From Micromonospora chaiyaphumensis (GTDB taxonomy: Bacteria > Actinomycetota > Actinomycetes > Mycobacteriales > Micromonosporaceae), in the NCBI RefSeq assembly GCF_900091435.1, contig NZ_FMCS01000005.1:434001-498000 (forward strand): a DNA stretch of 64,000 nt. The letters are read 5' to 3'. Made by a program: the position numbers and the translations under genes. Below the pieces are notes generated by a model. That model had not been told where the DNA came from, made no database searches, and saw only the letters and a program-made list of their open reading frames with translations. Positions within the stretch are counted from its first letter, which is position 1. Each line of letters opens with the position of its first letter. Of this stretch, positions 54,451-61,491 are shown piece after piece.

Positions 54451-54876
54451 TCAGTCGCCGGTGCCGGTGCGCACGGTGAGCCGCTCGTAGCGCTGCCGGG
54501 CCGCCTGAGCGCTGCCCAGCCCCAGCCCGAAGGCGATCGCCTGCCAGGTCATGCCCCGGCCGCGGGCCACCTGCAGCAGCCCCGCCTCCAGCGCGTCGAC
54601 CTCGGCGCGGACGTGCGGGATCAGGGTCAGCGCGGCCATCAGGTCGGCCTGGTCGACCGGCTCCTCGCCCTCGGTCAGCTCCGCCCCGCCCGCGAGCGCC
54701 ATCACCAGCGTCGCCGCCTCGTAGGCGTCGGGGACGTCGGGGTGCGCGTAGCGCCGGCGGCGGGCGTCGGTGCCGGCGTGCCGCTCGGCGATCCGCAGCA
54801 GCGCCGCGTAGTTGCGGTGCGCCCGGGCCTGGGCAGCATCCGGAGCGGTGAACGGGTCGTTGTCCATCGTGACCAT
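54451..54876 (-). CDS. Small putative DNA-binding protein
   Basis: The 141-residue product is unrecognised by function. It is mostly helical, with an acidic middle (GAELTEGEEPVDQADLM) and a C-terminal segment VARGRGMTWQAIAFGLGLGSAQAARQRYERL that reads like a helix-turn-helix (helix, GLG turn, Gln/Arg-rich helix). MDNDP at 54867 is an alternative start. The minus-strand TTGACA at 54908-54913, between imperfect TTGAACGG/CCGTTGAA arms, is a plausible promoter with an operator, and may be self-regulated. It diverges from the DNA glycosylase gene. Confidence 0.6.
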   Translation of the reverse strand: MVTMDNDPFTAPDAAQARAHRNYAALLRIAERHAGTDARRRRYAHPDVPDAYEAATLVMALAGGAELTEGEEPVDQADLMAALTLIPHVRAEVDALEAGLLQVARGRGMTWQAIAFGLGLGSAQAARQRYERLTVRTGTGD

Positions 54877-54894
54877 GCCGTCGATCCCACACCC

Positions 54895-54925
54895 TTGAAC
54901 GGCATTTTGTCAACACCCCGTTGAA
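54895..54925. promoter_or_regulatory. Operator-like inverted repeat in the divergent 54876/54969 region
   Basis: TTGAACGG (54895-54902) and CCGTTGAA (54918-54925) match as inverted repeats at 7 of 8 positions with a 15-base spacer containing minus-strand TTGACA (54908-54913). The region is A/T-rich against its surroundings. Confidence 0.45.
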
Positions 54926-54956
54926 AGCAATTCGTGCTCACCTTCGGCGATCCGGC

Positions 54957-54962
54957 TAGGGT
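54957..54962 (+). promoter_or_regulatory. Candidate -10 for a leaderless DNA glycosylase message
   Basis: TAGGGT ends 6 bases before the GTG at 54969. As for rpe this places the transcription start at the start codon; no ribosome site is present. Confidence 0.45.
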
Positions 54963-54968
54963 TTCCGG

Positions 54969-55586
54969 GTGACCACGACCGACCTCTCCGCTCTCTCCGA
55001 CCTGCTCGCGGGCCCGGTGGTTCCCGCCGCCCGCGGGTTGCTCGGCTGCCGGCTCACCGGGCACGGGGTCACCGTCCGGATCACCGAGGTCGAGGCGTAC
55101 GCGGGCACCGCCGGTGACCCGGCCTCGCACGCCCACCGGGGCCGCACCCCGCGCAACGCGGTGATGTTCGGCCCGGCCGGGCACGCCTACGTCTACTTCA
55201 CCTACGGCATGCACTGGTGCGTGAACGTGGTGACCGGGCCCGACGGCGAGGCCTCGGCCGTGCTGCTGCGGGCCGGCGAGGTGGTCGACGGCCTCGACGC
55301 CGCCCGGGAGCGCCGCCCCGCCGTACGGCGGGACGTGGATCTCGCCCGCGGGCCGGCCCGGCTCTGCGCGGCGCTCGGCATCGACCGGTCCGTCTCCGGC
55401 GCCGACCTGCTCGGCGACGGCCCGGTGCGGTTGCGGCCCCCGCTCGCGCCGGTGGCCGAGGCGGCGGTCACGGCCGGCCCCCGGGTCGGCGTCACGGGCG
55501 CCCACGACGTGCCCTGGCGTTTCTGGATCACGGGCGACCCGACGGTGAGCGCCTACCGGCGGCACGTGCCCCGGACGCGACGCTGA
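54969..55586 (+). CDS. 3-methyladenine DNA glycosylase (AAG/MPG type)
   Basis: This base-excision repair enzyme removes alkylated purines. The 205 residues match the AAG fold family: ARGLLGCRL, the catalytic Glu in TEVEAYAG, DPASHAHRGRTPRNAVMFGPAGHAYVYFTYGMHWCVNVVTG region (cited as landmarks HAHRGRTPRN and YVYFTYGMHWC) and ARGPARLCAALGI. GTG 54969 gives MTTTDLSALSDLL. The gene is probably read from its own leaderless promoter. Confidence 0.92.
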   Translation: MTTTDLSALSDLLAGPVVPAARGLLGCRLTGHGVTVRITEVEAYAGTAGDPASHAHRGRTPRNAVMFGPAGHAYVYFTYGMHWCVNVVTGPDGEASAVLLRAGEVVDGLDAARERRPAVRRDVDLARGPARLCAALGIDRSVSGADLLGDGPVRLRPPLAPVAEAAVTAGPRVGVTGAHDVPWRFWITGDPTVSAYRRHVPRTRR

Positions 55587-55631
55587 CTCGCGCTCGGCGC
55601 GCCGGGTGGGAATCCTGTCGGTGGGTGTGGC

Positions 55632-55637
55632 GATAAT
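55632..55637 (+). promoter_or_regulatory. Candidate -10 of the beta-propeller gene
   Basis: GATAAT lies 31 bases before the ATG, after an A/T-poor stretch; GGAATC 17 bases upstream is a doubtful -35. Confidence 0.35.
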
Positions 55638-55667
55638 CACGGCACCCGTCGACGAGGGAGGACCGGC

Positions 55668-56750
55668 ATGACGACGCTGCTCGCGATCGGCACCGGCAAG
55701 GGACTCTTCCTGGCCACCAGCCCCGACCGGCGCGACTGGGCCGTGAGCGGCCCGCACTTCCCGATGACCGGGGTCTACGCGGTCGCCGTCGACAAGCGCC
55801 CCGGCCGGCCCCGGCTGCTCGCCGGCATGACCAGCTCGCACTTCGGCCCCAGCGTGGCCACCAGCGACGACCTCGGCGGCTCCTGGCAGGAGCCGGAAAC
55901 GGCCCCGGTGGCGTTCCCGGAAGACACCGGCACCAGCCTGGGGCGGGTCTGGCAGCTCACGCCGGCCGGCCCGGACCAGCCCGACGTGGTGTGGGCGGGG
56001 GCCGAACCGTCCGCGCTGTTCCGCTCCGACGACGGCGGGCGCAGCTTCAGCCTGGTCCGGGCGCTCTGGGACCATCCGCACCGCGAGCGGTGGGGCGCCG
56101 GCTTCGGCGGCCAGGCCGTCCACAGCGTGCTCCCGCACCCGCGAGACCCGGGCCGGATGGCGGTGGCGATGTCCACCGGCGGGGTCTACCGCACCGAGGA
56201 CGCGGGCGCGACCTGGGCGCCCGGCAACACCGGGATCCGGGCGTACTTCCTGCCCGACGAGTGGCCCGAGTTCGGCCAGTGCGTCCACAAGATCGCCCGG
56301 GACGCGGGCGACCCGCAACGCCTGTACGCGCAGAACCACCACGGGGTCTACCGCTCCGACGACGACGGGCGCACCTGGACCTCGATCGCCGCCGGCCTGC
56401 CCAGCGACTTCGGCTTCCCGATCGTCGCCCACCCGTCCCGCCCCGGCACCGTCTACGCCTTCCCGCTGACCGCCGACGGCGAGCGGTTTCCCACCGACCG
56501 GCGCTGCCGGGTCTACCGCTCGGCCGACGCGGGCGGGAGCTGGGAGCCGCTCACCGCCGGCCTGCCCGACGGTCCCTTCTATCCCTCGGTGCTGCGCGAC
56601 GCCATGTGCGCCGACGACCATGACCCGGCCGGCGTCTACTTCGGCACCCGCTCCGGCGAGGTCTACGCCAGCGCCGACGAGGGCGACTCCTGGTCGCTGG
56701 TGGCCGCGCACCTGCCCGACGTGCTCTGCGTCCGGGCCGCGGAGGTCTGA
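55668..56750 (+). CDS. BNR/Asp-box beta-propeller protein
   Basis: The 360-residue protein has no signal peptide and contains at least six Asp-box type hairpins: SDDLGGSW, SDDGGRSF, TEDAGATW, SDDDGRTW, SADAGGSW and SADEGDSW. These repeats build beta-propellers as in sialidases and Vps10-like proteins, but catalytic residues of sialidases are not evident. GAGGGAGG precedes the ATG. The MoaD/ThiS-like gene starts on the very next base after its stop, so the two should be made together. Function unknown; a scaffold or a substrate of sulphur-carrier chemistry are guesses. Confidence 0.8.
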   Translation: MTTLLAIGTGKGLFLATSPDRRDWAVSGPHFPMTGVYAVAVDKRPGRPRLLAGMTSSHFGPSVATSDDLGGSWQEPETAPVAFPEDTGTSLGRVWQLTPAGPDQPDVVWAGAEPSALFRSDDGGRSFSLVRALWDHPHRERWGAGFGGQAVHSVLPHPRDPGRMAVAMSTGGVYRTEDAGATWAPGNTGIRAYFLPDEWPEFGQCVHKIARDAGDPQRLYAQNHHGVYRSDDDGRTWTSIAAGLPSDFGFPIVAHPSRPGTVYAFPLTADGERFPTDRRCRVYRSADAGGSWEPLTAGLPDGPFYPSVLRDAMCADDHDPAGVYFGTRSGEVYASADEGDSWSLVAAHLPDVLCVRAAEV

Positions 56751-57026
56751 GTGGTCACCGTGCTGCTGCCCGGCCCGCTCCGGTCCGAGGCGGGCGGGGA
56801 GAGCCGGCTGACCGTGGCCGCCGGCGGCACCCTCCGGGCGGTCCTCGACGAGGTGGCCGCCACCTGGCCCCGGCTGGCCCGCCGGATCCGCGACGAGCGC
56901 GGCGACCTCCGCCGGTACGTGAACGTCTACGTCGACGGCGAGGACTGCCGCCACACCGGCGCCCTCGACACCCCGGTCCCCGACAACGCCGAGGTGCAGA
57001 TCCTGCCCTCGGTAGCGGGCGGCTGA
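56751..57026 (+). CDS. MoaD/ThiS-like ubiquitin-fold sulphur carrier
   Basis: The 91-residue product has a beta-grasp pattern (VTVLLPGPLR, LTVAAGGTLRAVLDEVAATWP, RYVNVYVDGEDCRHT, EVQILPSVAGG) and ends in Gly-Gly, the tail that MoeB/ThiF-type enzymes adenylate and thiolate. No activating enzyme, moaE or thiG is nearby. GGAGG at 56741 serves the GTG with 5-base spacing. Pairing with the propeller protein suggests a dedicated carrier, not the molybdopterin one. Confidence 0.85.
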   Translation: MVTVLLPGPLRSEAGGESRLTVAAGGTLRAVLDEVAATWPRLARRIRDERGDLRRYVNVYVDGEDCRHTGALDTPVPDNAEVQILPSVAGG

Positions 57027-57081
57027 CCCCCGAACCGGCGGGTGAGGTGGGCCACGCGGGGGCCGCCCGCGCGTGGAATAG

Positions 57082-57100
57082 TTGCTTCGTCAAATATGTT
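57082..57100 (+). promoter_or_regulatory. A/T-rich pocket before the luciferase-like gene
   Basis: The 127-base gap holds GTTGCTTCGTCAAATATGTT (57081-57100), strongly A/T-rich for this genome. TATGTT at 57095-57100 could be a -10. I cannot name a -35 or a regulator. Confidence 0.3.
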
Positions 57101-57153
57101 GTGCGGAGCGATTCCGGGCCGGGGGGCCCGGACCCCCACGCGAGGAGCTGGTC

Positions 57154-58293
57154 ATGCAGTTCGGGATTTTCACCGTCGGCGACGTCACGGTCGACCCGAC
57201 CACCGGGCGGCCGCCGTCCGAGCATGAGCGGATCAAGGCCATGGTGGCCATCGCGCAGAAGGCCGAGGAGGTCGGGCTGGACGTGTTCGCCACCGGCGAG
57301 CACCACAACCCGCCGTTCGTGCCGTCGTCGCCGACCACCATGCTCGGCTACATCGCGGCCCGCACCGAGCGGCTGCTGCTGTCCACCTCGACCACGCTGA
57401 TCACCACCAACGACCCGGTGAAGATCGCCGAGGACTACGCGATGCTCCAGCACCTGTCGGGCGGCCGGGTGGACCTGATGATGGGCCGCGGCAACACCGG
57501 CCCCGTCTACCCCTGGTTCGGGCAGGACATCCGCAACGGCATCCCGCTCGCCATCGAGAACTACGACCTGCTGCACCGGCTGTGGCGGGAGGACGTGGTC
57601 GACTGGAAGGGCCGCTTCCGCACCCCGCTGCAGTCGTTCACCTCGACCCCGCGCCCGCTCGACGGCGTGCCGCCGTTCGTCTGGCACGGCTCGATCCGCA
57701 GCCCCGAGATCGCCGAGCAGGCCGCGTACTACGGCGACGGCTTCTTCGCCAACCACATCTTCTGGCCCAAGGAGCACACCCAGCGGATGGTCGCCCTCTA
57801 CCGGCAGCGCTTCGCGCACTACGGCCACGGCTCCGCCGACCAGGCCATCGTCGGCCTCGGCGGGCAGGTCTTCATGCGGAAGAACTCCCAGGACGCGGTC
57901 CGCGAGTTCCGGCCGTACTTCGACAACGCCCCGGTCTACGGGCACGGGCCGTCGCTGGAGGAGTTCACCCGGGAGACGCCGCTGACCGTGGGCAGCCCGC
58001 AGCAGGTCATCGACCGCACCCTGGGCTTCCGCGAGTACGTCGGCGACTACCAGCGCCAGCTCTTCCTCATGGACCACGCGGGGCTGCCGCTGAAGACCGT
58101 CCTGGAGCAGCTCGACCTCCTGGGCGAGGAGGTCGTCCCGGTGCTGCGCAAGGAGTTCGACTCGCTGCGCCCGGCGCACGTGCCCGAGGCGCCGACGCAC
58201 GCCTCGCTGCTGGCCGCCGCGGGCGGCGCCAAGGACAGCACGGTCCACGCCGTCGACGACGTGACCGGCAAGGCACCCGAGGAGGACCGATGA
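57154..58293 (+). CDS. Luciferase-like FMN-dependent monooxygenase (CE1758 type)
   Basis: This is an LLM-class flavin-dependent oxidoreductase of 379 residues: a TIM barrel starting MQFGIFTVGDV, with ATGEHHNPPFVPSSPT, STTLITTNDPVKIAEDYAMLQHLSGGRVDLMMGRGN (landmarks STTLITTNDP and GRVDLMMGRGN) and VGSPQQVIDR. It needs reduced flavin, which the overlapping next gene (an FMN reductase) probably supplies; the two correspond to the CE1758/CE1759 pair first named in Corynebacterium. GAGGAG stands before ATG 57154. Substrate unknown. Confidence 0.88.
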   Translation: MQFGIFTVGDVTVDPTTGRPPSEHERIKAMVAIAQKAEEVGLDVFATGEHHNPPFVPSSPTTMLGYIAARTERLLLSTSTTLITTNDPVKIAEDYAMLQHLSGGRVDLMMGRGNTGPVYPWFGQDIRNGIPLAIENYDLLHRLWREDVVDWKGRFRTPLQSFTSTPRPLDGVPPFVWHGSIRSPEIAEQAAYYGDGFFANHIFWPKEHTQRMVALYRQRFAHYGHGSADQAIVGLGGQVFMRKNSQDAVREFRPYFDNAPVYGHGPSLEEFTRETPLTVGSPQQVIDRTLGFREYVGDYQRQLFLMDHAGLPLKTVLEQLDLLGEEVVPVLRKEFDSLRPAHVPEAPTHASLLAAAGGAKDSTVHAVDDVTGKAPEEDR

Positions 58294-58916
58294 CCCGCCG
58301 CACGCTGACCGTGGTCTCGGCCGGACTCAGCCAGCCCTCGTCGACGCGGCTGCTCGCCGACCAGCTCGCCGGGGCCACCCGCGACGAGCTGGTCCGGCGC
58401 GGCGCCGAGGTGGAGATCCAGACGCTGGACCTGCGGGAGTACGCCCACGACGTGGTCAACCACGTGCTCACCGGCTTCCCGCCGGCCGCCCTGCGGACCG
58501 CCCTCGACGCCGTGGCGGGCGCGGACGGGCTGATCGCGGTCACCCCGATCTTCAACGCCTCGTACAGCGGCCTGTTCAAGTCGTTCTTCGACGTGGTCGA
58601 GAAGGAGGCGCTGGCCGGCCGGCCGGTGCTCATCGGGGCCACCGGCGGCACCGCCCGGCACTCGCTCGCCCTGGAGCACGCGGTCCGGCCGATGTTCGCG
58701 TACCTGCGGGCGGTCGTGGTGCCCACGGCGGTCTTCGCCGCGCCCGAGGACTGGGCCGGCGACGGCGACGACAGCGCGCTGCGGGCCCGGGTCCGGCGGG
58801 CCGGCATCGAGCTGGCCGAGCAGGTGGACCGCCGCCCGGCGGCGACCGGCCCGGCCGACCCGTTCGCACTCACCACCAGCTTCGAGGACCTGCTCGCCGG
58901 CCGCGACCCCGCCTGA
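58290..58916 (+). CDS. NADPH-dependent FMN reductase (CE1759 type)
   Basis: The 208-residue flavodoxin-like protein has the phosphate-binding loop VVSAGLSQPSSTRLLADQL, the TPIFNASYSGLFKSFFD flavin-contact stretch and GATGGTARHSLALE, all typical of NADPH:FMN reductases. It overlaps the monooxygenase gene by 4 bases and has GGAGG upstream, so it should be its flavin-reducing partner. Confidence 0.9.
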   Translation: MTRRTLTVVSAGLSQPSSTRLLADQLAGATRDELVRRGAEVEIQTLDLREYAHDVVNHVLTGFPPAALRTALDAVAGADGLIAVTPIFNASYSGLFKSFFDVVEKEALAGRPVLIGATGGTARHSLALEHAVRPMFAYLRAVVVPTAVFAAPEDWAGDGDDSALRARVRRAGIELAEQVDRRPAATGPADPFALTTSFEDLLAGRDPA

Positions 58917-58939
58917 CCCCCGACGCCGGCCGGCGACCC

Positions 58940-59824
58940 TCAGTCGTCGGCCGGCTCGTATGGGTGGGCCACCAGCACCGGGCAGTGCGCGTGCTGCACC
59001 AGCGCCTGGCTGACCGAGCCGAGCAGCAGCCCGGCGAAGCCACCCCGGCCCCGGGAGCCGACGACCACCAGAGCGGCCTCGCCGCTCGCCTCGATCAGCG
59101 CCTGTTCCGGGGACTCCCCCCGCAGGGGCCGCTCGACCACGCTCAGCACCGGATGGTCCGTGCGGATCCGGGCGGCCGCCCCGGCCAGCAGCTCCGCCGA
59201 CTCGGCCTGCGCGGCCGCGGTGGCCTCCGCCGCGGCGTCCGGCGCCACGGCGCCCCGCTCCGGCGTGCGGACGTGCACCAGCACCAGGTCGGCGTCCCGG
59301 CGGACCGCCTCGTCGGCGGCGAGCCGCACGGCGTGCCCGGCCGACTCGGAGCCGTCCACGCCGACCAGCACCGGCCCGCGCACCGGGATCGGCTGCTCCG
59401 CCGGTCGGACCACCAGCACCGGGCAGTGCGCGTGCTGCGCCACCTGGTTGCTGACCGAGCCGAGCAGCAGCCCGGTGAAGCCGCCCACGCCCCGGCTGCC
59501 CACCACCACGAGCTCCGCCCGGCGGGACTCCTCGATGAGGGTGACGCCCGGGCCGCCCGCCACCTGGCGCACCTCCACCCGCAGGCCCGGGTGCCGGTCG
59601 ACCAGATCGGCGGCCACCTGCTCCACCATCTTCCGCGACTCCTCGGTGGGCGCGGGCACCCCGAGGTCGTACGGGTTCAGCGGCACGCCGTAGCCGAGCG
59701 GGTGCAGGTAGCCGTGCACCACGTGCAGCGGCCGGGACCGCGCCACGGCGGCCCGCGCGGCGTGCTCGGCGGCGGTGAGGCTGGTCGACGATCCGTCGAC
59801 GCCCACCACGACTGGTCGGTTCAT
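58940..59824 (-). CDS. Tandem universal stress protein (UspA family)
   Basis: The 294 residues hold two Usp domains (about 1-142 and 150-292). Each ends with the ATP-binding motif GSRGxGGFxGLLLGSVS and a AHCPVLV strand, so both probably bind ATP. In actinobacteria such proteins are often made in hypoxia or dormancy under DosR. ATG 59824 is preferred over ATG 59830 because GGAGGG is 6 bases from it. The start overlaps the stop of a short upstream frame (ATGA). A cNMP-binding protein gene diverges from it. Confidence 0.9.
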   Translation of the reverse strand: MNRPVVVGVDGSSTSLTAAEHAARAAVARSRPLHVVHGYLHPLGYGVPLNPYDLGVPAPTEESRKMVEQVAADLVDRHPGLRVEVRQVAGGPGVTLIEESRRAELVVVGSRGVGGFTGLLLGSVSNQVAQHAHCPVLVVRPAEQPIPVRGPVLVGVDGSESAGHAVRLAADEAVRRDADLVLVHVRTPERGAVAPDAAAEATAAAQAESAELLAGAAARIRTDHPVLSVVERPLRGESPEQALIEASGEAALVVVGSRGRGGFAGLLLGSVSQALVQHAHCPVLVAHPYEPADD

Positions 59825-59967
59825 CGGCATCCCTCCGGTCGGCTCCGCCCATTGTCGACGACGACCCCGCCGCCCGAGCACGAACACGGCCGTCCGCGCC
59901 GACCGAGGGGAGATGAGGGCCGGCGCGTCCACGCCCACACGACGGGGGCGCCGGATCTGTCGGTCAT
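59821..59967 (-). CDS. Candidate 48-codon upstream ORF coupled to the stress protein gene
   Basis: The ATG at 59967 has an ideal AAGGAGG with 5-base spacing, and the 48-codon frame ends with TGA overlapping the Usp ATG (ATGA). The product (MTDRSGAPVVWAWTRRPSSP... with four Cys) matches nothing I know and its third positions are less G/C-rich than in real genes here. It could be a regulatory leader ORF and not a functional protein. Confidence 0.35.
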   Translation of the reverse strand: MTDRSGAPVVWAWTRRPSSPLGRRGRPCSCSGGGVVVDNGRSRPEGCR

Positions 59968-60041
59968 CACGTCCTCCTTCGTCACCTCCACGCTGCTCCG
60001 GTGCGGGGCCGGCCGGCAGAGGTGATGCGCCCGGCCGGCCC

Positions 60042-60056
60042 GGGACCAACGGCCCT
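60042..60056. promoter_or_regulatory. DosR-like site in the divergent Usp/cNMP region
   Basis: GGGACCAACGGCCCT is an imperfect palindrome similar to DosR/DevR boxes, 66 bases before the cNMP-protein ATG and 75 before the upstream ORF of the stress gene. A GGGAC-N7-GTCCC at 60092-60108 has wider spacing. Confidence 0.35.
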
Positions 60057-60121
60057 GTCGCTCCGGGCCCGGCGGGTGTGCACTGGGGTAGGGGACGACC
60101 CAGGTCCCGTGGGAGGCGACG

Positions 60122-60598
60122 ATGACCCCGCTGGAGATGCTCCGCGCACACCCCTTCCTCGCCGGGCTGCCCGAGGAGTGGCTGCCCCCGCTGACCGGCT
60201 ACGCCCGCCCGGTGGTCTGGCACCCCGGGCACCGGCTGTTCCAGGCCGGGCAGCCGGCCGAGCGGTTCTGGCTGGTCCGCGGCGGCCAGGTGGCGCTGGA
60301 CTTCCCGGTGCCCCGCCGTGGCGACGTGGGAATCGAGACGATCGGCCCGGGCGGGGTGCTCGGCTGGTCGTGGCTCTTCCCGCCCTACCGCTGGCAGTTC
60401 GGGGCGGTGGCCGCGCAGCGCAGCACGGCGGTCGAGTTCAACGCCGCGGGCGTACGCCGGCTCATGGAGTCCGACGACGCCCTCGGCCGGCAGCTCACCA
60501 CCCGCTTCATGAGCGTCGTGGTGGACCGGCTGCACGCGTCCCGGGTGCGGCTCCTGGATCTGTACGGCTACCCGACGGCCCTGCCGCCCACCGGCTGA
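60122..60598 (+). CDS. Stand-alone cyclic-nucleotide-binding-domain protein
   Basis: The 158-residue protein is a single Crp/Fnr-type beta-barrel: HPFLAGLPEEWLPPLTGYA, HRLFQAGQPAERFWLVRGGQVAL, IGPGGVLGWSWLFPPYRWQFGAVA and a final long helix. There is no DNA-binding domain, so it is not a transcription factor by itself. The usual cAMP-binding GE...R pattern is weak (GWSWLFPPYRW), and the ligand is unclear. GGGAGG precedes the ATG. It diverges from the stress protein gene and likely shares its control. Confidence 0.85.
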   Translation: MTPLEMLRAHPFLAGLPEEWLPPLTGYARPVVWHPGHRLFQAGQPAERFWLVRGGQVALDFPVPRRGDVGIETIGPGGVLGWSWLFPPYRWQFGAVAAQRSTAVEFNAAGVRRLMESDDALGRQLTTRFMSVVVDRLHASRVRLLDLYGYPTALPPTG

Positions 60599-60855
60599 CC
60601 CACCGTGTGCCGGTGGACGACCAGGTCGTCCACCTCCAGCCGGCCGATACGCAGCTCCCGGATCACCGCGCGGCGGACGGCCAGGCGGGCGATCACCAGC
60701 CGGCCGATCGCCACCGCGCCGATCGCCGCCACGGCGAGCGCCAGCGGCGCGGCCGCCGTGGGACCCAGGGCACGCGGGCCGGCCGCCGTCGGGCCGACGA
60801 CGCGACCTCGGACGGTACGCATCGGAAGTGCCCGGCTCCGCGGGCGCTGGAGCAT
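60568..60855 (-). CDS. Small membrane-anchored pentapeptide-like repeat protein
   Basis: The frame encodes about 95 residues (84 from ATG 60822): a Pro/Ala/Leu hydrophobic stretch (APLALAVAAIGAVAIG) followed by six or seven 5-residue units, VAIGRLVIARLAVRRAVIRELRIGRLEVDDLVV in series (landmarks IGRL, IARL, VRRA, IREL, IGRL, VDDL), resembling a short right-handed beta-helix. I believe related small proteins occur in other actinobacteria. It converges on and overlaps the cNMP gene by 31 bases. Function unknown. Confidence 0.5.
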   Translation of the reverse strand: MLQRPRSRALPMRTVRGRVVGPTAAGPRALGPTAAAPLALAVAAIGAVAIGRLVIARLAVRRAVIRELRIGRLEVDDLVVHRHTVGQPVGGRAVG

Positions 60856-60965
60856 CCTGTTCACCCGTGGATCGTCTGCTCCCACCCGGTGCGTCCGGCG
60901 GCGATCCCGGCGCCGGTCCACCGGCCGGGTGACGTGATCGCCCCGGTCCTGTCGGTGGCCCCGCG

Positions 60966-60971
60966 TATCCT
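60966..60971 (+). promoter_or_regulatory. Candidate -10 for a leaderless GNAT message
   Basis: TATCCT ends 6 bases before the ATG at 60978, with no ribosome site between, as seen before rpe and the DNA glycosylase gene. Confidence 0.5.
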
Positions 60972-60977
60972 CCGGCG

Positions 60978-61481
60978 ATGACCAGTGACGTCCGGCTCCG
61001 CCCGGTGCGCGACGACGACCTGCCCGCGTTCTTCGCCCACGAGCAGGACCCGCAGGCCACCTGGATGGCCGCCTTCGGCCCGAAGGACCCGGCCGACCGG
61101 GCCGCCTTCGACGCCCACTGGGCCCGCATCCGGGCCGACCCGCGCATCGTCAACCGCACGGTGACCGTCGACGGCGCGGTGGTCGGTCGCGTGGCCGCCT
61201 TCCCGGTGGGGGAGCGCACCGAGGTCAGCTACTGGATCGACCCGGCCCGCTGGGGCCGCGGCCACGCCACGGCCGCGCTCGCCGCGCTGCTGCGCGAGCT
61301 GCCGCAGCGGCCCGTACACGCCCGCGCCGCCAAGGACAACGCCGCCTCCCTGGCCGTGCTGCGCAAGTGCGGCTTCGTCGTGATCGGCGAGGACTCGGGA
61401 TACGCCGCGGGCCGCGGCACCGACGTCGAGGAGTACGTGCTGGAGCTGCCCGCCGGGGCGGCTGACCAGGCCGACCACTAG
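60978..61481 (+). CDS. GNAT-family N-acetyltransferase
   Basis: The 167-residue GNAT opens VRLRPVRDDDLPAFFAHEQDP and has the acetyl-CoA loop WIDPARWGRGHATAAL and the terminal NAASLAVLRKCGFVVIGED. The VSYWIDP...GRGHAT form resembles RimJ/RimL-like members; the acceptor is not evident. The ATG is just after a -10-like TATCCT. Confidence 0.88.
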   Translation: MTSDVRLRPVRDDDLPAFFAHEQDPQATWMAAFGPKDPADRAAFDAHWARIRADPRIVNRTVTVDGAVVGRVAAFPVGERTEVSYWIDPARWGRGHATAALAALLRELPQRPVHARAAKDNAASLAVLRKCGFVVIGEDSGYAAGRGTDVEEYVLELPAGAADQADH

Positions 61482-61484
61482 TCT
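61479..61484 (+). promoter_or_regulatory. Candidate -10 for the YgjV-GNAT gene
   Basis: TAGTCT, overlapping the stop codon of the GNAT gene, ends 7 bases before the GTG at 61492, again the leaderless arrangement. Confidence 0.4.
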
Positions 61485-61491
61485 CCCCGGG

